This document shows, piece after piece, positions 8,863 through 16,732 of a stretch of 35,929 nt of DNA. The notes under the pieces are model-generated. The model did no database searches and was not told the DNA's origin. It was given only the letters and a program-made list of their open reading frames with translations. The stretch spans positions 1-35,929 of the forward strand of contig CAZSJY010000014.1 of the NCBI GenBank assembly GCA_964607375.1, given 5' to 3'. The DNA comes from JACNLC01 sp964607375 (GTDB lineage: Bacteria; Fidelibacterota; Marinisomatia; SCGC-AAA003-L08; JACNLC01). The number at the start of each line of letters is the position of its first letter. Within the stretch, counting starts at the first letter, position 1. The position numbers and the translations under genes were made by a program.

Positions 8863-9643
8863 TTTTCATAATCATATCATTCCTAATGTAGATGATGGTC
8901 CAAGAGATTTTATTGAAGTAAAAGAAATGCTTGTTCGAGCAAAATCTCAGGGTATTTCTGATGTAATAGTAACTCCCCACATAAATAATCCGAGATTTGA
9001 AGCAAGTAATGTTTCTGATGAAGACATAATTAGTCAATTTCAAAAACTTGTCAACTTCATAGATGATCAAAAATTATCTATAAAAATCCATCTGGGAGCT
9101 GAATTATTTTTTATACCAAATTTAATCAAATTGAAAAATCATCCATTCGCAACCATTGGAAATGGAAAGTATATGTTGATAGAATTTCATCCGTCCTTTA
9201 TCCCATTAAGCTTCAATCAAGTCCTGAAAGAATTACGAGCTAACAATATTACTCCTATAATTGCTCATCCTGAAAGATATTTACAAATTCAGGAGAATTT
9301 TGATGTGGTTCAAAAGTTACATAAATTAGGGTCTGTTTTTCAAATTGATGCTGGAAGTATTCTGGGTACGTTCGGCGGGAAAACTAAAAAAACAGCAGTA
9401 AAGTTTTTGTCATCTGGTTTGGTCCATTTTATAGGATCAGATGCTCATAATTCCAAAAATCGAAATTTCTGTTTAGAACCTGCCATTGAACTAAGTAAAG
9501 AATATCTTGGTGATGATGTTGAAATTCTCATATATGATAATACAAAGAGACTTTTAGAGGGAAAAAAGACAATTTCTATAGAAAAGAAAAAGTATTGGTT
9601 TACAAGAAAAGAAGTAAGGAGTTCAAATAAATATTCTAATTAA
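8855..9643 (+). CDS. PHP-family protein, CpsB/CapC/YwqE-type (tyrosine phosphatase-like)
   Basis: Second PHP protein of the block, 262 residues. It opens with the metal motif DFHNHIIPNVDDGP (His5, His7, Asp13, Asp14) and continues with IVTPHIN, GAELFFIP, LIEFHPSFIP, PIIAHPERY and FIGSDAHNSKNRN, the order found in CpsB/YwqE Mn-dependent protein tyrosine phosphatases that regulate capsule or exopolysaccharide synthesis in Gram-positives. The usual partner tyrosine kinase and Wzz-like chain-length protein are not in this window, so a role in polysaccharide control is only suggested; the small SLBB protein at 15102-15614 is the only polysaccharide-export-like gene here. The ATG overlaps the previous gene by eight bases, and its 3' end overlaps the probable true start of the MBL gene. 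Confidence 0.88.
   Translation: MIDFHNHIIPNVDDGPRDFIEVKEMLVRAKSQGISDVIVTPHINNPRFEASNVSDEDIISQFQKLVNFIDDQKLSIKIHLGAELFFIPNLIKLKNHPFATIGNGKYMLIEFHPSFIPLSFNQVLKELRANNITPIIAHPERYLQIQENFDVVQKLHKLGSVFQIDAGSILGTFGGKTKKTAVKFLSSGLVHFIGSDAHNSKNRNFCLEPAIELSKEYLGDDVEILIYDNTKRLLEGKKTISIEKKKYWFTRKEVRSSNKYSN
9616..9621 (+). promoter_or_regulatory. Strong Shine-Dalgarno (AAGGAG) that decides the start of the MBL gene
   Basis: A perfect AAGGAG lies inside the last codons of the preceding PHP gene and five bases upstream of an ATA codon at 9627. No ATG, GTG or TTG in the right frame lies within usable distance. It supports a non-AUG start for the following gene. Confidence 0.55.
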
Positions 9644-10253
9644 TAAAATTGTAAATGGTTCTTTTCAAGAGAATGCATTTATTGTGATGAATCAGTCTAC
9701 AAATTCTGCAATATTGATAGACCCTGGTTCAGAACCAGAGAGATTATTGCATGAAATCTCAAGTATGAAATGTAAATTACTAGCTATCCTATGCACACAT
9801 GGGCATATTGATCATATCGGTGGAGTATCTGAGATTAAAACGAATACTTCTGTACCTTTTTACATCCATAAAGGAGATGAAAATCTTGTAAAAAGCTCAG
9901 CTGAATATAGTAAGTATTTTGGACTTCCACCATCAAAAGAACCTCAAATTGATGAATTTCTAACTTCTCAGAATAATTTAACATTTGGTGAGATTGATAT
10001 TAAAGTAATTGAGACTCCAGGTCATACACCTGGTGGTGTTTGTTTCTTGATTGATAAGTATCTTTTTACTGGTGATACTCTGTTTAAGAGCTCAATTGGT
10101 AGAACTGACTTACCAGGTGGCAACTATGAACAAATTATTGATTCTATTACTAACAAACTTATGACTTTGGATGACGATTTAATCGTGTATCCTGGGCATG
10201 GACCAGACTCATCAATTGGGAACGAAAGAAAATTAAATCCATTCATAAAGTAA
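9627..10253 (+). CDS. Metallo-beta-lactamase-fold hydrolase (YcbL / glyoxalase II-like), probable non-AUG start
   Basis: Binuclear metal hydrolase related to hydroxyacylglutathione hydrolase. Motifs: THGHIDHIGG (HxHxDH), ETPGHTPGGV (third His), FTGDTLFKSSIGRTDLPGG (bridging Asp) and the late VYPGHGPDSSIGNE. The first usual start codons in frame are GTG 9684 and ATG 9687, but these omit a well-conserved strand: the frame is open back to a TAA at 9615 and encodes INKIVNGSFQENAFIVM, matching the family's FQENxYIV N-terminal segment. With AAGGAG at 9616-9621, the best start is ATA 9627, or ATT 9633, giving about 208 residues, the normal family length. A sequencing or assembly error that destroyed an ATG is the alternative. 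The ORF shares one base with tilS. Confidence 0.87.
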   Translation: MNILINKIVNGSFQENAFIVMNQSTNSAILIDPGSEPERLLHEISSMKCKLLAILCTHGHIDHIGGVSEIKTNTSVPFYIHKGDENLVKSSAEYSKYFGLPPSKEPQIDEFLTSQNNLTFGEIDIKVIETPGHTPGGVCFLIDKYLFTGDTLFKSSIGRTDLPGGNYEQIIDSITNKLMTLDDDLIVYPGHGPDSSIGNERKLNPFIK

Positions 10254-11629
10254 TGAAACTTACTAGGATCGAAGAAACTGTTTATGCCAAAATGCAATTG
10301 TTTGCTTCTAATGAAAAAATTGATTTATCTTCAGTAAGAGTGTTATTAGCTTTATCTGGAGGAGTTGATAGTATTGTTTTATTCAATATAGTTAATAAAT
10401 TATCTTCCATCCACCATTTCGAGATTGGAGTTGCACATGTTAATCATGGAATCCATAAAGACGCAGACTTAACAGAAGAATTTTGCAGAAGTGAATCTGA
10501 GGAAAATAATTGCAAATATTATTCGGTTAAACTAGAGAAACCGCATAAAAAACAATCAATCGAAGCTTGGGCTAGAAAAGAAAGGTATAATTACCTTACT
10601 GATATTTCTGTAAAACATCGATATCATTGGATATTTACCGCTCACCACGAAGATGATCAAGTTGAAACTATGTTTTTGCGTAAATATCAAAAACAGAATA
10701 ATTGGATTTCGTATGTAGGAATTAGAGAAGAACTCGGTAAAATAAAAAGACCAATCATTTCTGAAAAGAGAATTGATATTTTGAGATATGCAAATGAAAA
10801 TTATCTAAATTGGATTGAAGATCCAACTAACAACAACCAAACATATTTAAGAAATAAGGTCAGGCATTCTCTTCTACCAGATTCTATACAAAGCAATCCA
10901 AAAATAAGGCAAGAATTGTTGGAGTTGAATAGATCAGCAATAGATAAACTGTTAGAACTTAAAGAAGAAACAAAAAATGTTGAAAAATCTGTTTTTGTCG
11001 AAGAAGGGAAAAATCAAGATTCTTTTACTTTAAAAATCGAGAATTATTGCAATCTAAGTTTTGATGTTAAGAAATTTCTTTTACAGTCTATATGTCAGAA
11101 AATATTTAACAATTTTCAATTAGAGTTATCACAAGATAATTGGAATACTTTTTTCCAGTTTATTGATAAATCAAAAACGGGAAAAATATTTCGATTATCA
11201 AATAATTTATCCTGTCTTATGGATAGAACTAAATTCACTATATTCGTAAATAATTGCATTAAATTACCAAAATTGTCTTTATCAATGAACGAAACTAATG
11301 AATGGGGCGATTGTAGAATTATTATCAAAACTGTTAATAATTATAGTAAATCTACTGATAAGTCATCAATGATTTTACCTTCGACATTGAAATTATATGT
11401 TAGAGTTTGGGAAGTTGGGGATTATATAATATCTTATAACACCAAAAAAAAAGTAAAACTTAGCAATTTGTTTATCAATCACAAACTATCACTATTAGAG
11501 AAACAAAAATATCCAATCATTGTAGATGGCAAAAATGAAGTCCTGTGGGTTCCTGGATTGTTGCATGCTGAAGTAAAAGGTTTGTCTAAATCAAAACAAC
11601 TCAAAGAAATCAGATGGGAAGAAAATTGA
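10253..11629 (+). CDS. tilS: tRNA(Ile)-lysidine synthetase TilS
   Basis: Ligates lysine to C34 of the CAU-anticodon tRNA(Ile2) so that it reads AUA. The 458-residue protein carries the N-type PP-loop LALSGGVDS ending at residue 40, GVAHVNHGIH, the AHHEDDQVETMF motif, and WIEDPTNNNQTYLRNKVRHSLLP, all diagnostic of TilS rather than other PP-loop ATPases. The C terminus holds the TilS tRNA-binding domain (RVWEVGDYI, KLSNLFINHKLSLLEKQKYPII, VLWVPGL). It starts at an ATG sharing one base with the MBL stop and overlaps hpt by 16 bases. tilS-hpt-ftsH is a long-conserved gene order, also in Bacillus. Confidence 0.96.
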   Translation: MKLTRIEETVYAKMQLFASNEKIDLSSVRVLLALSGGVDSIVLFNIVNKLSSIHHFEIGVAHVNHGIHKDADLTEEFCRSESEENNCKYYSVKLEKPHKKQSIEAWARKERYNYLTDISVKHRYHWIFTAHHEDDQVETMFLRKYQKQNNWISYVGIREELGKIKRPIISEKRIDILRYANENYLNWIEDPTNNNQTYLRNKVRHSLLPDSIQSNPKIRQELLELNRSAIDKLLELKEETKNVEKSVFVEEGKNQDSFTLKIENYCNLSFDVKKFLLQSICQKIFNNFQLELSQDNWNTFFQFIDKSKTGKIFRLSNNLSCLMDRTKFTIFVNNCIKLPKLSLSMNETNEWGDCRIIIKTVNNYSKSTDKSSMILPSTLKLYVRVWEVGDYIISYNTKKKVKLSNLFINHKLSLLEKQKYPIIVDGKNEVLWVPGLLHAEVKGLSKSKQLKEIRWEEN

Positions 11630-12192
11630 AGAAAACAAAACTAATTCCACAAGGATATGATCATGAAGGAAAATTAATTCATGAGATAATTTCCGAAAAA
11701 GAAATCAAAATCAGAATACGAGAAATGGCTGTAGAAATTTCTAAATGTTATACTGAAACTGTTCCTATAATTATAGGAGTTCTTAATGGTTCTTTTCTTT
11801 TTATGGCAGATCTTGTTCGTAATCTTTCAATAGATTTTGAAGTAGATTTTATTAAACTATCGTCTTATGGGAGTTCCACAAAATCTTCTGGAACTGTAAG
11901 ACTTTTGAAGGATATAAGTGCTGATATAACAGGTCGTGATGTTTTGGTGATTGAAGATATAATCGATAGCGGATTAACTATTGAATTTATCAAACATCGA
12001 CTAGAAGAAGCTGGTACAAATTCAGTTCGTTTTGCTACTTGTTTATATAAACCTGAAGTTGCTAAACAGAACTTTGAAATTGATTTTATAGGTTTTAATA
12101 TATCGAATAAATTTGTGGTAGGATATGGATTAGATCTCAATCAAAAGTTCAGAGGTTTATCTTCCATATATGCATTTGAAGAGGAAATATAA
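11614..12192 (+). CDS. hpt: Hypoxanthine phosphoribosyltransferase
   Basis: Purine salvage enzyme transferring phosphoribose from PRPP to hypoxanthine or guanine. The 192-residue protein has IGVLNGSFLFMADLVR, the flexible-loop region KLSSYGSSTKSSGTVRLLKD, and the PRPP-binding motif VLVIEDIIDSGLT, then FIGFNISNKFVVGYGLD near the C terminus. ATG 11614 overlaps tilS by 16 bases. A TTG at 11626, following a GGGAAG purine run and overlapping the tilS stop by four bases, is an equally plausible start and would remove four basic residues. One-base overlap with ftsH. Confidence 0.95.
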   Translation: MGRKLKKTKLIPQGYDHEGKLIHEIISEKEIKIRIREMAVEISKCYTETVPIIIGVLNGSFLFMADLVRNLSIDFEVDFIKLSSYGSSTKSSGTVRLLKDISADITGRDVLVIEDIIDSGLTIEFIKHRLEEAGTNSVRFATCLYKPEVAKQNFEIDFIGFNISNKFVVGYGLDLNQKFRGLSSIYAFEEEI

Positions 12193-14219
12193 TGACAAAT
12201 AACAAAAATAATACTAATAAAAGCCGAAAAGCACAACCAAATAAAAGAAAAAATATCAAGGGAAAAGGTAAACCAAAACCTCCAACATTAAAAAATGTTG
12301 TTGGAAAGAATTTCTTCGTTTGGATAATAATCATAATCGGTGCATTTAGTATTGCAAAATTTTTATCTTCAGAAACAGAGCCAAAACAAGTAAGTTTTAC
12401 TGAATATCAGGAATTTGTTCAATTAGGTAAAGTGGAGTCAGCTGAAGTTATCGGGAACAAATTTATAGGTATTTTCAAAGAACCTATTGAAGAGAATATA
12501 GGAAATGTTACAAGAAAATATGAAAAGTTTTCCACTGTACTTCCATTTGTAGATAGTGAAGTTACAAAAATGTGGGATGATCATAACATTTCATATAGAT
12601 TCAAAGATCAAACTATGGGATTATTTGATTATATGATCCAATTTTCTCCTTGGATATTGTTGATATTCTTTTGGTTCTATCTAATGAGAAGAATGCAGGG
12701 TGGAGGTGGGCAAAACGGAATTTTTAATTTCGCTAAAAGTAGAGCAAGAATCATCTCCCCTGATAGTTCGAAGGTAAACTTTGAAGATGTAGCTGGTTGT
12801 GATGAAGCAAAAGTAGAATTGCAGGAAATTGTAGAATTTCTTAAAAGTCCAAAAAAGTTTTTAAAGCTTGGAGCAAAAATACCAAAGGGTGCATTGCTTC
12901 TAGGTCCTCCAGGCACAGGAAAAACTTTATTGGCTCGTGCGATTGCTGGAGAAGCTGATGTCCCATACTTTAGTATTAGTGGAGCTGAATTTGTTGAAAT
13001 GTTTGTTGGTGTTGGAGCAAGTCGTGTAAGAGATTTATTTGATCAGGCAAAGAAAAATTCTCCTAGCATAATTTTTATTGATGAAATGGATGCAGTTGGT
13101 AGACATCGAGGAGCAGGATTAGGAGGTGGACATGATGAACGAGAACAGACATTAAACCAGATTTTAGTGGAAATGGATGGTTTTGAAACAGAAGACAATG
13201 TAATTTTATTAGCAGCAACTAATCGACCAGATGTTTTAGATAAGGCGTTGCTTCGTCCGGGTAGATTTGATAGACAAATTGTTGTAGATGCACCCGGAAT
13301 AGATGGTCGAGAAGCAATATTGAAAATTCATACTCGAAAGATTCCTTTATCAAATGATGTAGATCTCAAAGTTCTAGCAAAGGGAGCACCTGGATTGGTT
13401 GGAGCTGATTTAGAAAATTTAGCTAATGAAGCAGCACTACTGGCTGCAAGAAGATCTAAGAAATTAGTAACTATGTCAGATTTTGAAGATGCCAAAGACA
13501 AGGTTATGATGGGAGTTGAACGAAAAAGCATGATCCTTACACCTGAAGAACGCAAAGTTACTGCATATCACGAAGCAGGTCATGCTCTTGTAGCACATTT
13601 TACGGAATTATCAGATCCAGTGCATAAGATTTCAATTATACCAAGAGGTAGAGCCTTAGGAATAACTTCTCAGATACCAGACAATGAAAAACATAATTAT
13701 TCTAGAAACTACTTAAATGCTCGTTTGGATGTTTTAATGGGTGGTAGAACTGCAGAACGATTAGTAATTAAGGATATGTCCACAGGGGCAGGGAATGATA
13801 TAACTGTAGCTACAGATATCGCACGCAAAATGGTGTGTGAATGGGGTATGAGTGACCGAATTGGACCTCTTACTTTTGGAAAGAAACAAGAAGAAGTGTT
13901 TTTAGGGAGAGAAATTTCTCACTCAAGAGATTACAGTGATGAGATTTCTACAGTTATTGATGAAGAAATATCCGAGTTTGTTAAGAGAGCTGAGAGTAGA
14001 GCTGAAAAAATATTACTTAAATATATTGATACTTTGCATAGTCTAGCTAAGGCACTTTTGGAATTTGAAACAATTACAGGTAGTGAAATGGGTGATCTCA
14101 TAAATGGAAAACCTCTTAAAGTTCAACCTAATAAAGAACCACAAAAGAGGAATAGAAAGAAACCTGTTAAACCAACAACAAGAAACACATCAGAAAAACC
14201 TCAGAAACAAAAAAAATAA
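12192..14219 (+). CDS. ftsH: ATP-dependent zinc metalloprotease FtsH
   Basis: Membrane-anchored AAA+ protease that extracts and degrades membrane and some soluble proteins. In 675 residues: an Asn/Lys-rich cytoplasmic head (1-39), transmembrane helix 1 (about 41-58), a periplasmic domain (60-150), helix 2 (about 153-166), a Gly-rich linker, Walker A GPPGTGKT at 238-245, Walker B IIFIDEMDA near 293-301, the second region of homology NRPDVLDKALLRPGRFD, the zinc motif HEAGH at 460-464, and GAGNDITVATDIARKMV with the third ligand Asp. The last 35 residues form a Lys/Arg/Pro-rich tail beyond the usual family end. It follows hpt with a one-base overlap; 32 bases separate it from folP. Confidence 0.98.
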   Translation: MTNNKNNTNKSRKAQPNKRKNIKGKGKPKPPTLKNVVGKNFFVWIIIIIGAFSIAKFLSSETEPKQVSFTEYQEFVQLGKVESAEVIGNKFIGIFKEPIEENIGNVTRKYEKFSTVLPFVDSEVTKMWDDHNISYRFKDQTMGLFDYMIQFSPWILLIFFWFYLMRRMQGGGGQNGIFNFAKSRARIISPDSSKVNFEDVAGCDEAKVELQEIVEFLKSPKKFLKLGAKIPKGALLLGPPGTGKTLLARAIAGEADVPYFSISGAEFVEMFVGVGASRVRDLFDQAKKNSPSIIFIDEMDAVGRHRGAGLGGGHDEREQTLNQILVEMDGFETEDNVILLAATNRPDVLDKALLRPGRFDRQIVVDAPGIDGREAILKIHTRKIPLSNDVDLKVLAKGAPGLVGADLENLANEAALLAARRSKKLVTMSDFEDAKDKVMMGVERKSMILTPEERKVTAYHEAGHALVAHFTELSDPVHKISIIPRGRALGITSQIPDNEKHNYSRNYLNARLDVLMGGRTAERLVIKDMSTGAGNDITVATDIARKMVCEWGMSDRIGPLTFGKKQEEVFLGREISHSRDYSDEISTVIDEEISEFVKRAESRAEKILLKYIDTLHSLAKALLEFETITGSEMGDLINGKPLKVQPNKEPQKRNRKKPVKPTTRNTSEKPQKQKK

Positions 14220-14251
14220 TTAATTAATTGTAATTTGCTAGTTAATAGAAA

Positions 14252-15079
14252 ATGAGAACTGCTTCTGAAACATTATTGAAATCTCGCACAAAGATAATGG
14301 GTATTTTGAATCTTACTCCTGATTCATTTTATGATGGAGGAAAGTATATTGGTGATAAGATATCAGGGCAAATTGAGAAAATGATACAATATGGAGCTGA
14401 CATTATTGATGTTGGTGCTGAATCATCTCGACCTGGGGCAGAACCAGTTAGCTATGCTGAAGAATTACTCCGTTTAGAACCTGTTTTTAAGGTAGTATCT
14501 AAATTCGATGTTTTGTTTTCAATTGACACATATAAACCTAGGATTGCTCAAACTGCTATAGATAATGGATTTCATATTGTAAATGATATAACCGGAGGAG
14601 GGAAATCAGGTAAAATGTTTAGCATTGCATCTGAGAATAATATCCCCATTGTAATAATGCATATGCTTGGCAATCCAATGACCATGCAAAACAAACCAAT
14701 TTATGCAAATGTTATTGATTCGATTATTGATTACTTTAAACAACGAATTAAATTAGCAAAATCATTTGGAGTAGAAGATTACAATATTATTTTGGATCCA
14801 GGAATCGGATTTGGAAAAACAAAATCAGATAATGATGAGATTTTAATGAAATTATCCTTAATTAAATCTCTAGGATATTCAGTTCTAATTGGAACTTCCA
14901 GAAAATCGTTTCTTAAATTAGATAATGATGAACCAAAGGATAGACTCCCTGCAAGTATTAGTTCAATGACTCTAGCAATTGCTAATGGGGCTGATATAGT
15001 TCGTGCTCATGATGTAAAAGAAAGTTATCAATCTATTAGAATCACTGATAGAATTATCGGTAATATTGAAGTAAATTAA
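14252..15079 (+). CDS. folP: Dihydropteroate synthase
   Basis: Condenses 6-hydroxymethyl-7,8-dihydropterin diphosphate with p-aminobenzoate in folate synthesis; the sulfonamide target. The 275-residue TIM barrel shows MGILNLTPDSFYDGGKY, DIIDVGAESSRPGAEPVS, FSIDTYKPR, IVNDITGG, ILDPGIGFGKTKSDN, VLIGTSRKSFL and IVRAHDVKES, the full set of pterin, pABA and phosphate motifs. It sits 32 bases after ftsH with only a weak purine-rich leader, in the conserved ftsH-folP order. In many bacteria a diadenylate cyclase gene follows folP; here it is replaced by a small SLBB gene. Confidence 0.97.
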   Translation: MRTASETLLKSRTKIMGILNLTPDSFYDGGKYIGDKISGQIEKMIQYGADIIDVGAESSRPGAEPVSYAEELLRLEPVFKVVSKFDVLFSIDTYKPRIAQTAIDNGFHIVNDITGGGKSGKMFSIASENNIPIVIMHMLGNPMTMQNKPIYANVIDSIIDYFKQRIKLAKSFGVEDYNIILDPGIGFGKTKSDNDEILMKLSLIKSLGYSVLIGTSRKSFLKLDNDEPKDRLPASISSMTLAIANGADIVRAHDVKESYQSIRITDRIIGNIEVN

Positions 15080-15086
15080 ACTGCAC

Positions 15087-15093
15087 AAAGGAG
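15087..15093 (+). promoter_or_regulatory. Ribosome binding site AAAGGAG of the SLBB gene
   Basis: A near-consensus Shine-Dalgarno eight bases before the ATG at 15102. It is among the few strong sites in a window where most starts are coupled to upstream stops, which suggests independent and efficient initiation of the SLBB protein. Confidence 0.6.
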
Positions 15094-15101
15094 ACCAAAA
15101 A

Positions 15102-15614
15102 ATGAGTTTAATCAAAGTTACATTTGGAGTTTTATTATATTTGTTAACTTTTGCAGTAGATTTTGTTTATGCTGAAGATATTGATTCACAATTTTCAAAT
15201 AAACAGCAAAGTAGTAGTTACATCATCTATGACAATTCGAAACCCTACCTCTCTGTAAATGTTTGGGGTCATGTACAAAAACCTGGCCAGTTTTTAATTC
15301 CATATTCATCTAAAGTTGACTTGATATCTTTATTATCTTTAGCAGGTGGCCCTTTACCTGGAGCAAAACTAAATGAAATTCTATTAATTCGAGAAACTAA
15401 TGATATCGACAGTACTCAATTAGTTTATAAAATAGATTTAAACAAGTATCTTAAAACAGGTAATAGAGGAACGATTCCAACTATGGAATCAAATGACACA
15501 ATATTAATAAATCAAACATTTTGGAGTTCATTAAAACAGAATTCCAGTTTCTTGCAAATACTTCTTTACTTATCTGTTACTGCATTACAAATTCATCAGA
15601 TGACAACAAATTAA
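15102..15614 (+). CDS. Small exported SLBB-domain protein (polysaccharide export-like)
   Basis: 170-residue protein. Residues 1-24 form a Sec signal peptide (hydrophobic VTFGVLLYLLTFAVDF, cleavage likely after VYA). Residues about 48-135 form one SLBB (beta-grasp) domain: VNVWGHVQKPGQFLIPYSSK is the standard SLBB opening, followed by LISLLSLAGGPLPGAKL, IDLNKYLKTG, and a closing NDTILINQTFW. A short hydrophobic stretch (FLQILLYLSVTALQIH) near the end could be a membrane helix. Wza/OtxA-type export proteins normally combine a Poly_export domain with one or more SLBB domains; the Poly_export domain is missing here, so this may be an accessory or stand-alone SLBB protein. It is preceded by a strong ribosome binding site and followed four bases later by prfB. 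Confidence 0.85.
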   Translation: MSLIKVTFGVLLYLLTFAVDFVYAEDIDSQFSNKQQSSSYIIYDNSKPYLSVNVWGHVQKPGQFLIPYSSKVDLISLLSLAGGPLPGAKLNEILLIRETNDIDSTQLVYKIDLNKYLKTGNRGTIPTMESNDTILINQTFWSSLKQNSSFLQILLYLSVTALQIHQMTTN

Positions 15615-15618
15615 TAAC

Positions 15619-16732
15619 ATGGACATTGATCATCTAAGAGAATTATTTGAAACTTCAAAGGCAAAGTACATTGAATTACGGGGGTATCTTTGACCGAGAT
15701 TTACTAAACTCTAAAATTCTACACTTACAAAAAAAAACACTCGAAACAGGATTTTGGGACGATAATAAAAAAGCTCAATCTGTTACAAAAAAAATCAGTA
15801 GTCTAGAAAGTGAAATAGAGTTATGGGATCAGCTAGAAGATAAATATACTGAAGTTGAAATCCACTTTGAACTGTTAGAAACAGATAATCAACCTGATCC
15901 TGACATCGAATATGCATTAAGTTCTTTTATAGAACTATTAGAAAATGTTGAATTAAGGAAAATGTTAAATAGTCCTGACGATCACAGAGGAGCTATTTTA
16001 ACAATTCATCCAGGTGCAGGAGGAACTGAATCTCAAGATTGGGCAAATATGCTATACCGCCTTTACATGCGTTGGTGTGAACGATCTGATTTTAAAACTA
16101 CAATTTTGGATTTTCAACCTGGCGACGAGGCAGGTATTAAAGATGTTACGATTGAGATTGTAGGTGAATATGCTTATGGTTACTTAAAAGCTGAAGTTGG
16201 TGTACACCGATTGGTCAGAATTTCTCCTTTCGATAGTAATTCGAGAAGACATACTTCATTTGCTTCAGTATTCATCTATCCTTTGATTGAAGACGATGTG
16301 GAAGTAGAATTATCTGATAAAGAAATTCGTATCGACACTTACAGAGCTAGTGGAGCTGGAGGTCAACATGTTAACAAAACAGATTCTGCTGTTCGAATAA
16401 CTCATTTACCAACTAAAATTGTAGTACAATGTCAGAATGAAAGAAGTCAATTAAAGAATAAAAATACAGCTATGAAAATGCTGAAAGCAAAATTGTATCA
16501 GCGACTGCTTGAGGAAAAAGTTTCTGAACATCAAAAACTAGAAGAACAGAAATTAGATATTGGTTGGGGAAGTCAAATACGGTCTCATATTTTCCATCCA
16601 TACAATTTGGTTAAAGATCATAGAACAAAAGAGGAAATAGGAAATATTCAATCAGTTATGGATGGTGAGATAAATCCATTTATCCGAGCATACCTCTTAA
16701 AGAATATGGAGAAAACAACAAGTGACAAATGA
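15619..16732 (+). CDS. prfB: Peptide chain release factor 2, expressed by +1 programmed frameshift
   Basis: Class I release factor reading UAA and UGA. The gene starts at ATG 15619 in one frame: 24 codons ending ELRGYL are followed by in-frame TGA 15691-15693. A +1 shift at CTT-TGA-C continues as DRDLLNSKILHLQ to 16732, giving about 370 residues in total, matching E. coli RF2 (365). Taking only the second frame (first start 15647) would give a false N terminus. In the body, the stop-codon recognition tripeptide SPF (RISPFDSNSRR) marks RF2 rather than RF1, and the peptidyl-transferase motif GGQ is in ASGAGGQHVNKTDSAV. An 11-base overlap links it to lysS, the same prfB-lysS order as in E. coli. 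Confidence 0.96.
15680..15694 (+). promoter_or_regulatory. Programmed +1 frameshift site of prfB
   Basis: GGGGGTATCTTTGAC contains an internal Shine-Dalgarno-like GGGGG, three bases, the slippery CTT codon, the UGA stop and a C after it (a poor termination context). From GGGGG through GAC this is identical to the E. coli prfB site. When RF2 is scarce, UGA is read slowly and the ribosome slips forward by one base, autoregulating RF2. Confidence 0.93.

Noticed and set aside
9684..10253. MBL hydrolase starting at GTG 9684 or ATG 9687
   Set aside because: This drops the conserved FQENxxIV strand and has no Shine-Dalgarno at the right distance; the upstream non-AUG start explains both.
114..15079. 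A c-di-AMP signalling cluster (DHH phosphodiesterase plus folP neighbourhood)
   Set aside because: No diadenylate cyclase follows folP and no DisA/CdaA domain is seen. The DHH protein lacks the GdpP membrane and GGDEF parts, so NrnA is the simpler call.
15647..16732. prfB as a simple frame starting at 15647
   Set aside because: Its first 15 residues do not resemble RF2, while the other frame plus the frameshift site gives the normal LRGYLD N terminus.
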